From contig NZ_NDYF01000013.1 of assembly GCF_002243175.1 (NCBI RefSeq), forward strand, positions 248,001 through 312,000: 64,000 bases of DNA, written 5' to 3'. Positions 9,435-18,905 of this stretch are shown here, one piece after another. The notes under the pieces were generated by a model. It was not told the DNA's origin, ran no database searches, and was given only the letters and a program-made list of their open reading frames with translations. Source of the DNA: Finegoldia magna_J. Lineage in GTDB: Bacteria > Bacillota > Clostridia > Tissierellales > Peptoniphilaceae. The translations under genes and the position numbers were made by a program. Position 1 is the first letter of the stretch. Every line of letters begins with the position of its first letter.

Positions 9435-11147
9435 TTATATCACCTCGATTTCTTTAGATTCTGTATATACATCCCACATTTTTTTGTATCTCCCATTTAA
9501 CTCTAGTAATTGTTTATGAGTGCCTTCTTCAATTATTTCTCCATTATCCACCACAATTATTTTATTTGCATTTACAATTGTAGATAACCTGTGAGCTACC
9601 ATAATCACTGTTTTATCTTTAATTAACTTATCAATAGACTGTTGAATAACTGATTCATTGTCAGGATCAGAATATGCTGTTGCTTCATCAAGTAGTACAA
9701 TAGGACTATTCTTTAAAAAACACCTAGCTATTGCAATTCTTTGCTTTTCTCCTCCAGAAAGATTTGCTCCTCCCTTCCCTACAATAGTTTCATATCCATT
9801 TGGTAGTCCCTTTATAAAATTATAGCAACTCGCTTTTTCACAAGCCTCTTCAATTTCATCCATACTCGCATCTTCCTTCGCCATCTTTAAATTTTCTAAT
9901 ATTGTTTTATTAAAAAGAAAGTTTTCTTGCGACACATAGCTAACAAGCTCCATATTCTGTTTTAATGGCAATTCGTTCAAATTTGTTTTTCCAATTAAAA
10001 TTTCTCCATTAGAAACATTCCAAAATCCTGCGATTAGTTTTGTAATAGTAGACTTTCCACCACCTGAATTTCCTACAATTGCAGTTAACTCATTTTCATT
10101 TGCTTTAAACGAAATATTATTTAATACATTCTTTGACTCTTCATATGCAAATGTAACATCTTTAAACTCTACATCATAAGATTTTATATCTCTTACTTCT
10201 TCTCCTCTTTTTAAGTTAGGAATTTCCATTATTTTTTTTATTTCTTCAAATACAACTTTTATATTTGCTATTGTTTCCATATGACTCATAGCTTTTATTA
10301 ATGGTTTATATGAAGCATATGATAGCAATATACACATGATAAGAGTCCCTACTTCAACACTACCCTTCATAAAGAAATACAAGGAAGCTGGTAAAACGAA
10401 TACCATAGTTGACGGGATAGTTTCCATAGTTGCTGTCATTGAAAAACAAACACTCAAGTACCAATCAAGCATTGCGTTCTTATTTTCTTCAACAGTCTTT
10501 CTAAATTTCCCAAATGATGATGCTGATTTATTAAATGCTTTTATAACTTTAATACCATTTACATATTCAACCATTGTCGTATTCATAGCTTTAGCTGCTT
10601 CTTGGTATCTTTTAGATTTTTCTTCATAACCTCGCATCATTAACATTGAAAACAATAATCCCAATGGAATTGTAAGTAAATTTGCAATTCCTATTCTCCA
10701 GTCCATTATAAAAATTGTTATGACCAATACTATAGGAATGAATATATTAGCAATAACTTCTGGAATCACATGAGCAATCGGTTTTTCCATTTTATCAAGT
10801 GTTTCCACCATAAATTGAGACCACTGTCCACTGCTTTTTCTTTCAACTTCTCCCATAGAAATTTTACTTAATTTGTCAGCTAATAACTTTCTTTTATCTT
10901 CAATAATCCTGTAAGCAAGATTATGAGAAATAATAGTAGATATTTCATGAAATAATATACTTGCCATAAATCCCAGAAATACAGCAATAATATATGGATA
11001 ATAATTATTTAAATTTGTATTTTTTGCAACCAAGTTATTAATAATGGCTGCTACAGAAAAATAAGGTATTACACCAAATCCTACTCCTATTATCGCAATG
11101 AATACAGCTGCGAAAATCTTGCTTTTATGTCCCTTTAAGATATCCAT
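9435..11147 (-). CDS. ABC transporter permease-ATPase, subunit 1
   Basis: A 570-aa half-transporter with an N-terminal six-helix domain (about 10-300) and ATPase domain: Walker A GNSGGGKST, signature LSGGEKQ, Walker B IVLLDEATAYSD, H-loop VAHRLST. It starts 3 bp after the stop of the ECF ATPase gene and abuts its partner, so the five structural genes form one transcript. Likely pairs with the 7691-9433 product. Both partners keep the catalytic Glu, unlike the two asymmetric exporters elsewhere in the window. Confidence 0.85.
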   Translation of the reverse strand: MDILKGHKSKIFAAVFIAIIGVGFGVIPYFSVAAIINNLVAKNTNLNNYYPYIIAVFLGFMASILFHEISTIISHNLAYRIIEDKRKLLADKLSKISMGEVERKSSGQWSQFMVETLDKMEKPIAHVIPEVIANIFIPIVLVITIFIMDWRIGIANLLTIPLGLLFSMLMMRGYEEKSKRYQEAAKAMNTTMVEYVNGIKVIKAFNKSASSFGKFRKTVEENKNAMLDWYLSVCFSMTATMETIPSTMVFVLPASLYFFMKGSVEVGTLIMCILLSYASYKPLIKAMSHMETIANIKVVFEEIKKIMEIPNLKRGEEVRDIKSYDVEFKDVTFAYEESKNVLNNISFKANENELTAIVGNSGGGKSTITKLIAGFWNVSNGEILIGKTNLNELPLKQNMELVSYVSQENFLFNKTILENLKMAKEDASMDEIEEACEKASCYNFIKGLPNGYETIVGKGGANLSGGEKQRIAIARCFLKNSPIVLLDEATAYSDPDNESVIQQSIDKLIKDKTVIMVAHRLSTIVNANKIIVVDNGEIIEEGTHKQLLELNGRYKKMWDVYTESKEIEVI

Positions 11148-11150
11148 CTT

Positions 11151-12566
11151 TTACCTTCTTTCATAAAATCTTTTTATTCTGCCATCGCAAATCTCCAACA
11201 TTTTATTACATGTACTATCAATCAATTCATTATCATGCGTAACAATAAATATAATTTTATTATTTGAAAATTCTTTAATGACTTTGCTTATTTCGAGCAT
11301 ATTTGTATAATCAAGTCCTCTCGTTGGTTCGTCCAAAATAATAATTTCTCTATCAATTAACATCCCCAATGCTACAGAAAGTCTCTGCATTTGACCTCCT
11401 GATAAGCACATAGGATGACGATTATCTAATTTTTTAAGATCTAATTTTTCTAGAATATTATCTATTTGCTTTTCATCTATTTTAGAATCAAATAAACTAA
11501 ATTCATCTCTTACAGATTCAGAAAAAAACTGGTGAATTACATCTTGCATAACCATATAACAAAGTTCTCTTCGTTTTTTATATTTTATGGGACTTCCTTT
11601 AAAGCTTATTTTTCCTTCGTTTTCTTTCAACAGTCCACACAAAATTCTCATTAATGTTGTTTTTCCTTGACCATTTTTACCTGTTATTGCAATAATATCT
11701 CCCTTGTTTCCGGAAATATTTATCTTATCTAAAATTTTTTGTTTCTTATTTTCATATTCTAAATTTGAAACTACAAAGTCATCAGATTCACAAAATGTGA
11801 CAGGATTTGCAAAATCATCATTTTTCTTTCTTACAAAAGTTCTAAGTCCTAGTTTCTTTCGTGAGTCATCACTAATTGAAGAAAATTCCACATTTGAAAA
11901 AACATATTTTATTTTTCCGTCTTGTAAATAAATAGCTCTATCAATTAAATCCATTAAATAATAGAGTCTATGTTCAGAAATAATAATTGTCTTGCCCTGA
12001 GCTTTAAGATTTATAAGCATCTCTCTTATTCTTTCAATGCCATACTCATCAATATTTGCAGAAGGTTCATCAAACACATATACATCTGGATTGGTAGCAT
12101 AAATAGATGCAATAGCAAGTAATTGCTTTTCTCCACCTGACATCATAAAAACATTTCTATTTTTTAATCTTTCAATTCCTAAATCACGTACTACTTTAAA
12201 AACTTGTCTTTTTATTTTATCAGGGTTTTCACCTAAATTTTCTAATCCAAATGTTAGTTCACTATCTGAATCTAAATTAAAAAACTGTGTTTTGGGATTT
12301 TGAAAAATTGTTCCCACTTTTTCAGAAATTTCATATATCTTCATTTGTTTTGTGTTTATCCCATTTATAAAAATATTTCCTAATAAATTTCCCTCTAAAA
12401 AATGAGGAATCAATCCATTGATTAATTTTGTTATAGTTGTTTTCCCAGAACCAGATTTTCCGCATAATAAGATAACTTCTCCTTGATTAATCTTTATTGA
12501 AATTTTCTTTAACTGGTCTTCTAAGCTTCTCTTATAGGAATATGAAGCTTCATTTATATTAATCAT
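11151..12566 (-). CDS. ECF transporter double ATPase (EcfA-EcfA' fusion)
   Basis: 471 aa made of two ABC ATPase domains. Domain 1 has Walker A GKSGSGKTT, signature MSGGEKQ and Walker B YVFDEPSAN. Domain 2 (from about residue 255) has GKNGQGKTT, LSGGQMQR and IILDEPTRG. This replaces the separate EcfA and EcfA' of other systems and would power the S/T membrane pair encoded immediately upstream. Its length and layout match the fused ATPase of the heme ECF transporter LhaSTA type as I recall it; that assignment is inference. Confidence 0.85.
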   Translation of the reverse strand: MININEASYSYKRSLEDQLKKISIKINQGEVILLCGKSGSGKTTITKLINGLIPHFLEGNLLGNIFINGINTKQMKIYEISEKVGTIFQNPKTQFFNLDSDSELTFGLENLGENPDKIKRQVFKVVRDLGIERLKNRNVFMMSGGEKQLLAIASIYATNPDVYVFDEPSANIDEYGIERIREMLINLKAQGKTIIISEHRLYYLMDLIDRAIYLQDGKIKYVFSNVEFSSISDDSRKKLGLRTFVRKKNDDFANPVTFCESDDFVVSNLEYENKKQKILDKINISGNKGDIIAITGKNGQGKTTLMRILCGLLKENEGKISFKGSPIKYKKRRELCYMVMQDVIHQFFSESVRDEFSLFDSKIDEKQIDNILEKLDLKKLDNRHPMCLSGGQMQRLSVALGMLIDREIIILDEPTRGLDYTNMLEISKVIKEFSNNKIIFIVTHDNELIDSTCNKMLEICDGRIKRFYERR

Positions 12567-12578
12567 GTTTCGTACCTC

Positions 12579-13265
12579 TTATAAAAATAACTTGAACTTT
12601 ACATTAAAGAATATCAGAATACATAATAGAATAATTATTAGATCCCAAATGTTAAATCCTGCATCATCCATAAAAGTCTTTCTTGCAGGATTTTCTATCC
12701 CTCTTACTGTAATAGCCTGAGCTAATTCATCTGCGGTATTAGAAGCTGTAACTATTAAAGATATTAGTCCTAATTGTATCTTTTTAAATCCAGTCACGCC
12801 TCTTATTTTTATTGCATCTGAGATTAATATTTTTTCTTCTCTTAAAGATGGAAAATATCTGATGCCTATTGCTAGAGAAATAATTAGGCTTTTTGGAAAA
12901 TGCATCATTTTTAAGGCATACATAATATTTCGTATAGGATTAGTTTTTACAAGAATTTGACCAACTAAAAAAATCGGTATTAACTTAGGAGCATGAATCA
13001 CCAATAATCCAAAATGTGCTGATATGACATCTGGTAGAATCGGCAAAACAAAATATTTCAATCCCTGTAATAATACAAACATAGATAATGCCTTTAAAGA
13101 TATTTTAACAAGTCCCATAAATAACGCTATAATAGCAACCATTAAAAGAATAAAAAAATCTAATTTTAAGCTATTATTTGCAAAGCTAATAATACTAACT
13201 GAAATCAAAAAAATGATTTCAGTTAGTGGATTTAGCTTTATAATGCCTCTTACAATACCCTCCAT
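12579..13265 (-). CDS. ECF transporter transmembrane subunit EcfT
   Basis: A 228-aa membrane protein of the CbiQ/EcfT family. Hydrophobic helices lie at about 15-60, 62-80, 95-115 and at the C-terminus. The two cytoplasmic coupling helices carry the family's x-R-G motifs, here in DAIKIRGVTG and QAITVRGIENPARK, which contact the ATPases. It abuts the S-component gene (stop 13266, start 13265) and sits 12 bp before the ATPase gene. It transmits ATP hydrolysis to the substrate-binding S component. Confidence 0.85.
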   Translation of the reverse strand: MEGIVRGIIKLNPLTEIIFLISVSIISFANNSLKLDFFILLMVAIIALFMGLVKISLKALSMFVLLQGLKYFVLPILPDVISAHFGLLVIHAPKLIPIFLVGQILVKTNPIRNIMYALKMMHFPKSLIISLAIGIRYFPSLREEKILISDAIKIRGVTGFKKIQLGLISLIVTASNTADELAQAITVRGIENPARKTFMDDAGFNIWDLIIILLCILIFFNVKFKLFL

Positions 13266-13859
13266 TTACATAATTCCAGCTTTCTCAAAACGTTTTTTGA
13301 ACATTGCTTTACCTATATATGCACCAATGACTCCTCCAATAAATGCAGTAATGATCATCCCGATAAGTGTTGGAATTGAAATTAAAGTTTGTAATTTATT
13401 TACATATTCTGGACTCATTCCCATTTTAATAATAGATTTCATATAAGATTCTTGGAACAACCACATAGGCAATGGTGAGCCAATCAACCCAATGCAAATC
13501 AATCCTGAAGATACTATTACGCTTTTTTGACTTTTATATCCCAAAATTTTTCTAGTAATTTCTGCTAAAACCCCTGCAATAACGCAAGTTATGACAATCG
13601 TAAAAGTGCATTCTCCTATAGCAAAATATATAATCCCTGTAATTGCTATCAAAAGTAAAGCCGTTCCTGGTTTTGGCACCTTAGAGACCAGCAACATGTA
13701 AATAAAATTACATATTATGCCTGTCATTGCTGGCCATAATAACCAAAGTATCGGAGAAAACACAGGAATAAACATTACCGCCATTGATAACGCCATGTAT
13801 ATCACTGAAAAAATGCCGATGTTAACTAAATCTTTTGTTTTTAATTTTGTTTCATTCAT
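13266..13859 (-). CDS. ECF transporter S component, Trep_Strep (TIGR02185) type
   Basis: A 197-aa integral membrane protein with about six helices, with the N-terminal LKTKDLVNIGIFSVIYMALS typical of the MptD/Trep_Strep S-component family. I start it at the ATG at 13857-13859, which follows GGAGGTATTCAA; a longer frame from 13904 has no such site. This subunit sets substrate specificity. Homologues paired with EcfT and a fused ATPase have been described as heme importers (LhaS type), so heme or a porphyrin is a reasonable guess, but no heme ligand can be assigned from sequence. Confidence 0.75.
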   Translation of the reverse strand: MNETKLKTKDLVNIGIFSVIYMALSMAVMFIPVFSPILWLLWPAMTGIICNFIYMLLVSKVPKPGTALLLIAITGIIYFAIGECTFTIVITCVIAGVLAEITRKILGYKSQKSVIVSSGLICIGLIGSPLPMWLFQESYMKSIIKMGMSPEYVNKLQTLISIPTLIGMIITAFIGGVIGAYIGKAMFKKRFEKAGIM

Positions 13860-13976
13860 TTGAATACCTCCATTTAAATTTTTATATTTATTTACCAGTT
13901 GCAATATGATTGATTCAAAATAATCTTTACTGGTAAATTTTTCTTATTTTTGTTTACTTTCCATAAAACGCAGAAA

Positions 13977-13998
13977 ATCGGGATTAACCCGATTTCAA
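13977..13998 (-). terminator. Hairpin between TetR gene and ECF operon
   Basis: AATCGGGATTAACCCGATT forms a stem with a short loop; the minus strand continues GATTTTCTGCGTTTT. It probably attenuates or ends read-through from the TetR gene. Confidence 0.5.
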
Positions 13999-14030
13999 AA
14001 TATATTATTTTTTAATTTTATATTATGTTT

Positions 14031-14642
14031 TCATTTAATAATCCTCCTCCAACCAAAATTCATTGCTGCCTCCATCATATCGATAAAATTTAAGGCTTCA
14101 TTATATGGATACCTATGTGTGATTACCTCAAATAAAGGCGTACATGCCATTGTATAAAGAACATGAAGTTCATCATCATTCAAATCATTTACTTCTATTT
14201 TTTTTTCTTTAAGAACCTCAATTAATTTCTTAGCACCCTGCACTTCGAGATTCACTAAATCATGACGAATTGATTCAAATTCCGTACCCTGAGAACAGTT
14301 AAACAGAAGATTAACTATAGGATCGTTTTGGTAAATAAATTCCAATAATTCCCTATTACTATCATCAGATTTTTCTCCAAAAGCTTGTAAACCATTTACT
14401 TTAATTTCTTCAATCGCTTGATTTGTCAATTCTTTACTTCTTCTGTATAAGTGATTAAGTGTAGGACTTACAAGTACCTTAAAAATTTCTTCTTTAGACT
14501 TAAAATGTTTATATATTGCACCAGGTGTAATTCCTGCGTTTCTAGCAATAGTACGAATAGAAGCCTCTTCGAATCCATGTTCTGTAAACTCGCTTTTTGC
14601 ACTTTTTAATATTTTCTTTATTGTAACATCTTTGTTTCTCAG
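14031..14642 (-). CDS. TetR-family transcriptional regulator
   Basis: About 203 aa. The N-terminal helix-turn-helix reads EASIRTIARNAGITPGAIYK followed by HFKSKEEIF, a textbook TetR domain. The C-terminal part (LLEFIYQNDPIVNLLFNCSQ) is the ligand-binding region. No in-frame ATG or GTG lies before the HTH; an upstream in-frame TGA leaves CTG at 14640-14642, nine bases after GGAGG, as the best start. A start at the internal ATG (14429) would lose the DNA-binding domain. It lies upstream of the ECF/ABC operon in the same direction and probably controls it in response to the transported ligand. Confidence 0.8.
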   Translation of the reverse strand: MRNKDVTIKKILKSAKSEFTEHGFEEASIRTIARNAGITPGAIYKHFKSKEEIFKVLVSPTLNHLYRRSKELTNQAIEEIKVNGLQAFGEKSDDSNRELLEFIYQNDPIVNLLFNCSQGTEFESIRHDLVNLEVQGAKKLIEVLKEKKIEVNDLNDDELHVLYTMACTPLFEVITHRYPYNEALNFIDMMEAAMNFGWRRIIK

Positions 14643-15036
14643 TAAGTTTCACCTCCCAACTTAAGATAACACTGTTTACTATATTTTAGCATAAAGAAAC
14701 TAACGAAGTCAATAATCACTATCAAATATATTTTTTTATGATAACATTTTATTTAATTCTCTATAAATTGTCTTGTTAGGTCTGCTACTAATCTCCTTTC
14801 TAGATCAACCATACAATCATGACACACATTGTCTAAAACAACTATTTTAGATTTATACAACTTAGCTGATTCCATTACTGATTAGCAGAATAAACAATTG
14901 TCATTTTTAGAATATATGGTTAATATTGAAATATTCCTTGAAATCTATTCTATGTTGTTTATTAGCTTCTATAAGTGCGGTATAATTAATAGAACTGAAT
15001 AAACGCTTAACGCTTATAACTTTAATAGCAAGCACA

Positions 15037-15056
15037 GTAAGTGAGTACCCACTTAC
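15037..15056. other. oriT-like inverted repeat upstream of mobC
   Basis: GTAAGTG-AGTACC-CACTTAC is a 7-bp perfect stem with a 6-base loop, about 110 bp before the mobC start. Relaxase systems of this type nick next to such a hairpin, so it is a candidate transfer origin. The assignment rests on position and shape only. Confidence 0.45.
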
Positions 15057-15070
15057 GAAAAATTGATGAA

Positions 15071-15104
15071 GCAGAACCTTTATGGACTGCTTCTTTTTTT
15101 ATCA
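15071..15104 (+). terminator. Rho-independent terminator upstream of mobC
   Basis: GAAGCAG / CTGCTTC with a 13-base loop followed by TTTTTTT; the flanking AAAATTGAT and ATCAATTTT extend the stem. It would end a short transcript read from the left. The remainder of 14643-15163 shows no gene. Confidence 0.6.
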
Positions 15105-15163
15105 ATTTTACCTTGTTAGGGAGAACCCTAAGACCCCAATAATTTATGATAAGGAGATATACT

Positions 15164-15520
15164 ATGGATAATAGAAAAAGAAATAATCAACTAAAAATAT
15201 ATTTAACAGATGAAGAAAAGGAAATTTTTGAAAAGAAAATGAAACTTGCAAATTGCAAAACTATGTCCCACTTTCTTAGAAAATGTGTATTGGAAAAAGA
15301 GATTTATGTTGTAGATTTAGAACCATTTAGAAACCTACAATGGCTACTTTCAAATGCAACAAATAATATAAACCAGATTGCAAAAGCTACTAATACAACT
15401 GGTGTTATTTACAAAAATGAAATTGAATCAATGAATAAACAGATAGAAAAATTATCAAGAGAAATATGGCAGATCCATTCCCTACTTCTTAATAAATCGA
15501 AAGAAAGTTCTGGTGACTAG
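15164..15520 (+). CDS. mobC: MobC-like mobilisation protein
   Basis: A 118-aa relaxosome accessory protein. The N-terminal ribbon-helix-helix-like part (QLKIYLTDEEKEIFEKKMKL) and MSHFLRKCVLEKEI are followed by the family's NLQWLLSNATNNINQIAKAT and a C-terminal helical segment. The start at 15164 follows AAGGAGATATACT; the longer frame from 15146 lacks a site. MobC helps melt oriT for the relaxase, whose gene follows one base later but is broken. It is therefore a relic of a mobilisable element and has no working partner here. Confidence 0.8.
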   Translation: MDNRKRNNQLKIYLTDEEKEIFEKKMKLANCKTMSHFLRKCVLEKEIYVVDLEPFRNLQWLLSNATNNINQIAKATNTTGVIYKNEIESMNKQIEKLSREIWQIHSLLLNKSKESSGD

Positions 15521-15521
15521 T

Positions 15522-15621
15522 ATGGCAATTATAAAAAATACATCCTATAAAATCAACTCTAAATTTGGCAATAGATTATATAACTAAGAGTGAAAAAACT
15601 GATGAAAGGGTCTGTAAATAA
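15522..15621 (+). pseudogene. Relaxase 5' stub
   Basis: ATG after the mobC stop reads MAIIKNTSYK, then after a one-base frame change STLNLAIDYITKSEKTDE. This is the conserved N-terminus of MobA-type relaxases (typically MAI-K--IKSTL--AIDYI). The sequence then runs into an IS256-like end at about 15608, and the catalytic His triad region is absent. The element can no longer mobilise itself with this gene. Confidence 0.75.
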
Positions 15622-16110
15622 TTTTGTGTATCAACCTAAATCCTGATAAAAGGGTAAGGGTCAATACATTTTTTATGTATTGATGTTAGTCCATTCCTTT
15701 AGGAATGGAGTTTGTCTTAATTTTACACAACTTTAATAAACTGTCAAATTTCCATGAAAATTTGCAGCTGATTATACTTATTTATCTATTTCGATTTTTA
15801 AAACCTCCCTTCAAAAAATATTGATAATTGGGATAAAATTTGATCCCAGCCACGTATTCTATTGGTCCATTTGCTTGATGCATCTACCATTGCTAAATAC
15901 AAACTTTTTTGTAAAGTATAATCATTTGGAAATATGGTTTTATTTTTGGTTACTTTTCTTAGTTGCCTATTGAAGTTTTCTATGGCATTAGTTGTATATA
16001 TTAGCTTTCTTATTCCTTCTGGATATTTGAAATATGTCGATAGTTCTGCTCAGTTGTTTTTCCAAGAGCTTATGCACATAGGATATTTTTTATCCCACCC
16101 TTGTGTCAAG
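15608..16110 (-). mobile_element. IS256-family insertion sequence remnant
   Basis: The minus strand from about 16110 to 15798 reads as the C-terminal third of a Mutator/IS256 transposase: WDKKYPMCISSWKNN, an in-frame TGA, AELSTYFKYPEGIRKLIYTT, NAIENFNRQLRKVTKNKTIF, and WTNRIRGWDQILSQL to the stop. NAIENFNRQLR contains the conserved Glu region. A terminal-repeat-like GGGTCTGTAAATAATTTTG starts at 15608, exactly where the relaxase frame stops. The 5' two thirds and the other end are missing. 16111-16263 holds nothing I can name. Confidence 0.8.
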
Positions 16111-16263
16111 TATTGGATACATTTTTTTGACCCTACCATGAAAAAGAGCAGACAAACCTATCCACTCTTCACCTTCTTGTATGTATTTATATAGAACATA
16201 AAACAAATTCACTCAATTTATTTATTAATTATTTTAATTCACAAATTTAATCTTTAATCAAGA

Positions 16264-16953
16264 CTACTTTATTATAGATGAAAAATCAAAAAAGATATGA
16301 AGCAATTGTAATGAGCTTCTCGATAAATTATAGTTGCTTATATATTCATGCAACCCTTCATTTGTATTTTCTTTTACCATAATCAAATTTCCTTGACATA
16401 TTTCTCCAAACTTTTCTCTATTTATTTTAGAAATTTTAATCGAATTATTATAAATATCAATGCTTTTCACAACAAATCCGAACATAATATTCTTATTGTG
16501 ATGTGACGGATATTTAGGAGGCTCCTCAACAAAACGACTGACACCTTCATTAATATATTTTTTATTAAGACTTTTACTGCCATCAACTCGTTTACATTCA
16601 ATAATAAAATAGTCTTTTTTGTTTTTATTTATCCAATAATTATTTGATGTCACTTTAATATCACATCTTCCTATAAATGTGTCTGTGTTTTCATCAAATG
16701 ATTCTGGTGTTTCTATTTGGAATGATACAGGAAAGTTTCCACAACCTAGTTGAGTTAAAGTAAAATTATTATCCAAATAATAATGAAATAGATGGTTTTG
16801 TATTTTTACCTCATTATTATCAATTTTATGCCCTAAAGAAATACAATTTTGCTTCATTAAGCTACAACATTTTTCAATGATTTCAATAATATTAGAATAA
16901 AAACCATTTTGAAAATCTTCATTTATTGACTTTTGCTTAAAACCTCCCATCAT
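16264..16953 (-). CDS. PD-(D/E)XK nuclease-like protein, partner of the methyltransferase
   Basis: A 229-aa protein. Residues about 115-150 read FIGRCDIKVTSNNY then DYFIIECKRVDGS, matching the D...(E)xK core of PD-(D/E)XK nucleases (Asp in RCDIKV, Glu-Cys-Lys in IIECKR). The start overlaps the methyltransferase stop by 4 bases (ATGA), so the genes are translationally coupled. I infer a restriction endonuclease subunit; a DNA-end-processing or other defence role is possible. Spacing to upstream mobile remnants suggests it came in by transfer. Catalytic residues look intact. Confidence 0.6.
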   Translation of the reverse strand: MMGGFKQKSINEDFQNGFYSNIIEIIEKCCSLMKQNCISLGHKIDNNEVKIQNHLFHYYLDNNFTLTQLGCGNFPVSFQIETPESFDENTDTFIGRCDIKVTSNNYWINKNKKDYFIIECKRVDGSKSLNKKYINEGVSRFVEEPPKYPSHHNKNIMFGFVVKSIDIYNNSIKISKINREKFGEICQGNLIMVKENTNEGLHEYISNYNLSRSSLQLLHIFFDFSSIIK

Positions 16954-18905
16954 TCATCACCTCCCGATTCCATTATTTGTTCCATAACATCGGAAAGATC
17001 GAGTTCCGCAATTGCAGGATGCCAGTACTTATAAAAATTAGGCTTTATGATAAAAAATGAGTTATCAGAAAAGTGGATGACATCTCTAATTTGATGAAAC
17101 TTATCATTGTGAGAAAACACACAAAATCTTGATAAAAGTACTTTATCATCATCAATATTGTCGACCAAATCAATAGTGGTATCAGATTTTCCGTCTAAAA
17201 CGGCCAGCTCAAATATAGAAAATCTGTTTAATACATTATGATACAATTTAATTTCAATATGTTTTTCTACACGTTTATAGATAGCAGTAAATTGTTTTTT
17301 GAAACATTCACTATAATCAACTAATTCCTCGGCAGATACCTTTCTGTAAATATTCTCAATGTCTTTATTCGTAAGTTCCGGTATCTGGATTTTTATTGCA
17401 TAGTCAATAAATTTATTATCTTTCAATCCAAACTCCTGTAATACTAAATTATCCAGGTTTTCGATTTCAGAATCTAAATCTGATAAGCACAGAAATTCAT
17501 CTTTCTTTTTTTCACTCTGAATGTGCTCTGTTTTATGTGCAATATCTTCAGAAAAAATATAAGGAAATTCTAATATTTCCCCCATAAATCGCTGCTCTCG
17601 TTCTATTCCTATTGAAGTTCCAAGCATTAGATTCAAATAAGAATAAAATGATGAGTTTAGCAATCCTACCAAGTTCATAAAGAATGGTCTTTGCTCCTCG
17701 CTTCCTTTAATAATATACATGGTCTTTTTACAAACAAATGTTTCATCACTAAAAGCTGCTCGTAATTTATAATTATTGCAGTTCACTCCAGTTGGAGTTA
17801 ATACATAAGGAGGAGAGAACAACGCTTTTTCCCTAGGACGATGTACTTTAGATTTCGAAAACAATGTAGTTTTATTTGAGTTCACAAAGAAGTGGTCTAC
17901 TCCTTTATACGAATCAAGAAGCCTTTTGTTTAGTAAATGAGAAGCGTCTTGTTTATCACCATCTTGATATTCTACTCCTGCCCCCATAATAATAGGAGGT
18001 TCTTGTTTTTCGATAGCATTTGAAATTGTACAAAAACGATTCTTAAGTTTCATAATCAGAGTCAAATCAGTTGAAAACCCATATACAATAGTTTTCCAAG
18101 CCCAATCAAATCTCATAAGCATATTCTGTGCTACATACTTTATATCATATCTTTCAATGACAATAACATTAAATAGCTTGAAGAAGATATTTGGCTTTAT
18201 AGATGTATAATTTATAATATTGTCTAAGTTGTTTTCTTCTGAGTAACTAAAAGAAATTATTACTGCGGGTGCATCGGCATTTTCAAAAACTAATTTTCTT
18301 ACCGAAGACATTTCAATTATGCTATGAATTTTAGTTTTATTTAGCAAAAATTTCCTGAATCTTTTTGAAGGTTTCTTTTGGTTATACAATAATTTAGAAT
18401 GTAAAATAAAACAACAAACAGTATGCTCTTTACAAAAGTCTTTAGCTCTGAAAACAAAACTTCTACAAATCTCATTATTTTGTTGTTTGTCAAAGTATCC
18501 ATTTTTTTTACAATATTCTAAATGAAGACCTGTTTTTACATTACCCCAAGGTGGATTACCAATAACAAAATCAAAGTTAATGTGGCTTAACCATCTAAGT
18601 TTCTCTTCATCAAAAAAATCACTAACAAATAAATTTTTTCCTTTTAAATTCGGTAAAGTAAAAGTTGATAATGATTTTGGATCTTTGTAGTCTAAAACAG
18701 TTAAATAAAGAGAAAATATTGTAACATCAATTGCTTCCTCATTAATATCTATACCATAAATATTATCAGTTAAAAGAGATTTAAGTAAATTATCATCATC
18801 ACAATACATTTTTCCATTTAAGTTTTCTTCTACTATACGTCGGTAACTATCAACTAAAAATACCCCTGAACCTGCACAATGATCTAAAATTTTCAATTCT
18901 AACAA
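16950..18905 (-). CDS. N6-adenine DNA methyltransferase, probably N-terminally truncated
   Basis: About 651 aa in the remaining frame. It starts almost at SAM-binding motif I (ILDHCAGSGVFLV), continues to the acidic motif NIYGIDINEEAIDV and catalytic motif IV NPPW (FDFVIGNPPWGN), and ends in a long target-recognition-like region of the Eco57I/type IIG class. Family members normally carry about 200 or more residues before motif I, including a YTP-type motif; here the upstream DNA gives only short pieces (ILTTKEELGIIAKEVFMK in one frame, HYCQRGFYEVKNTEKDLL in another) with stops between. The only start is TTG. A frameshifted or truncated gene is likely. Confidence 0.7.
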   Translation of the reverse strand: MLELKILDHCAGSGVFLVDSYRRIVEENLNGKMYCDDDNLLKSLLTDNIYGIDINEEAIDVTIFSLYLTVLDYKDPKSLSTFTLPNLKGKNLFVSDFFDEEKLRWLSHINFDFVIGNPPWGNVKTGLHLEYCKKNGYFDKQQNNEICRSFVFRAKDFCKEHTVCCFILHSKLLYNQKKPSKRFRKFLLNKTKIHSIIEMSSVRKLVFENADAPAVIISFSYSEENNLDNIINYTSIKPNIFFKLFNVIVIERYDIKYVAQNMLMRFDWAWKTIVYGFSTDLTLIMKLKNRFCTISNAIEKQEPPIIMGAGVEYQDGDKQDASHLLNKRLLDSYKGVDHFFVNSNKTTLFSKSKVHRPREKALFSPPYVLTPTGVNCNNYKLRAAFSDETFVCKKTMYIIKGSEEQRPFFMNLVGLLNSSFYSYLNLMLGTSIGIEREQRFMGEILEFPYIFSEDIAHKTEHIQSEKKKDEFLCLSDLDSEIENLDNLVLQEFGLKDNKFIDYAIKIQIPELTNKDIENIYRKVSAEELVDYSECFKKQFTAIYKRVEKHIEIKLYHNVLNRFSIFELAVLDGKSDTTIDLVDNIDDDKVLLSRFCVFSHNDKFHQIRDVIHFSDNSFFIIKPNFYKYWHPAIAELDLSDVMEQIMESGGDE

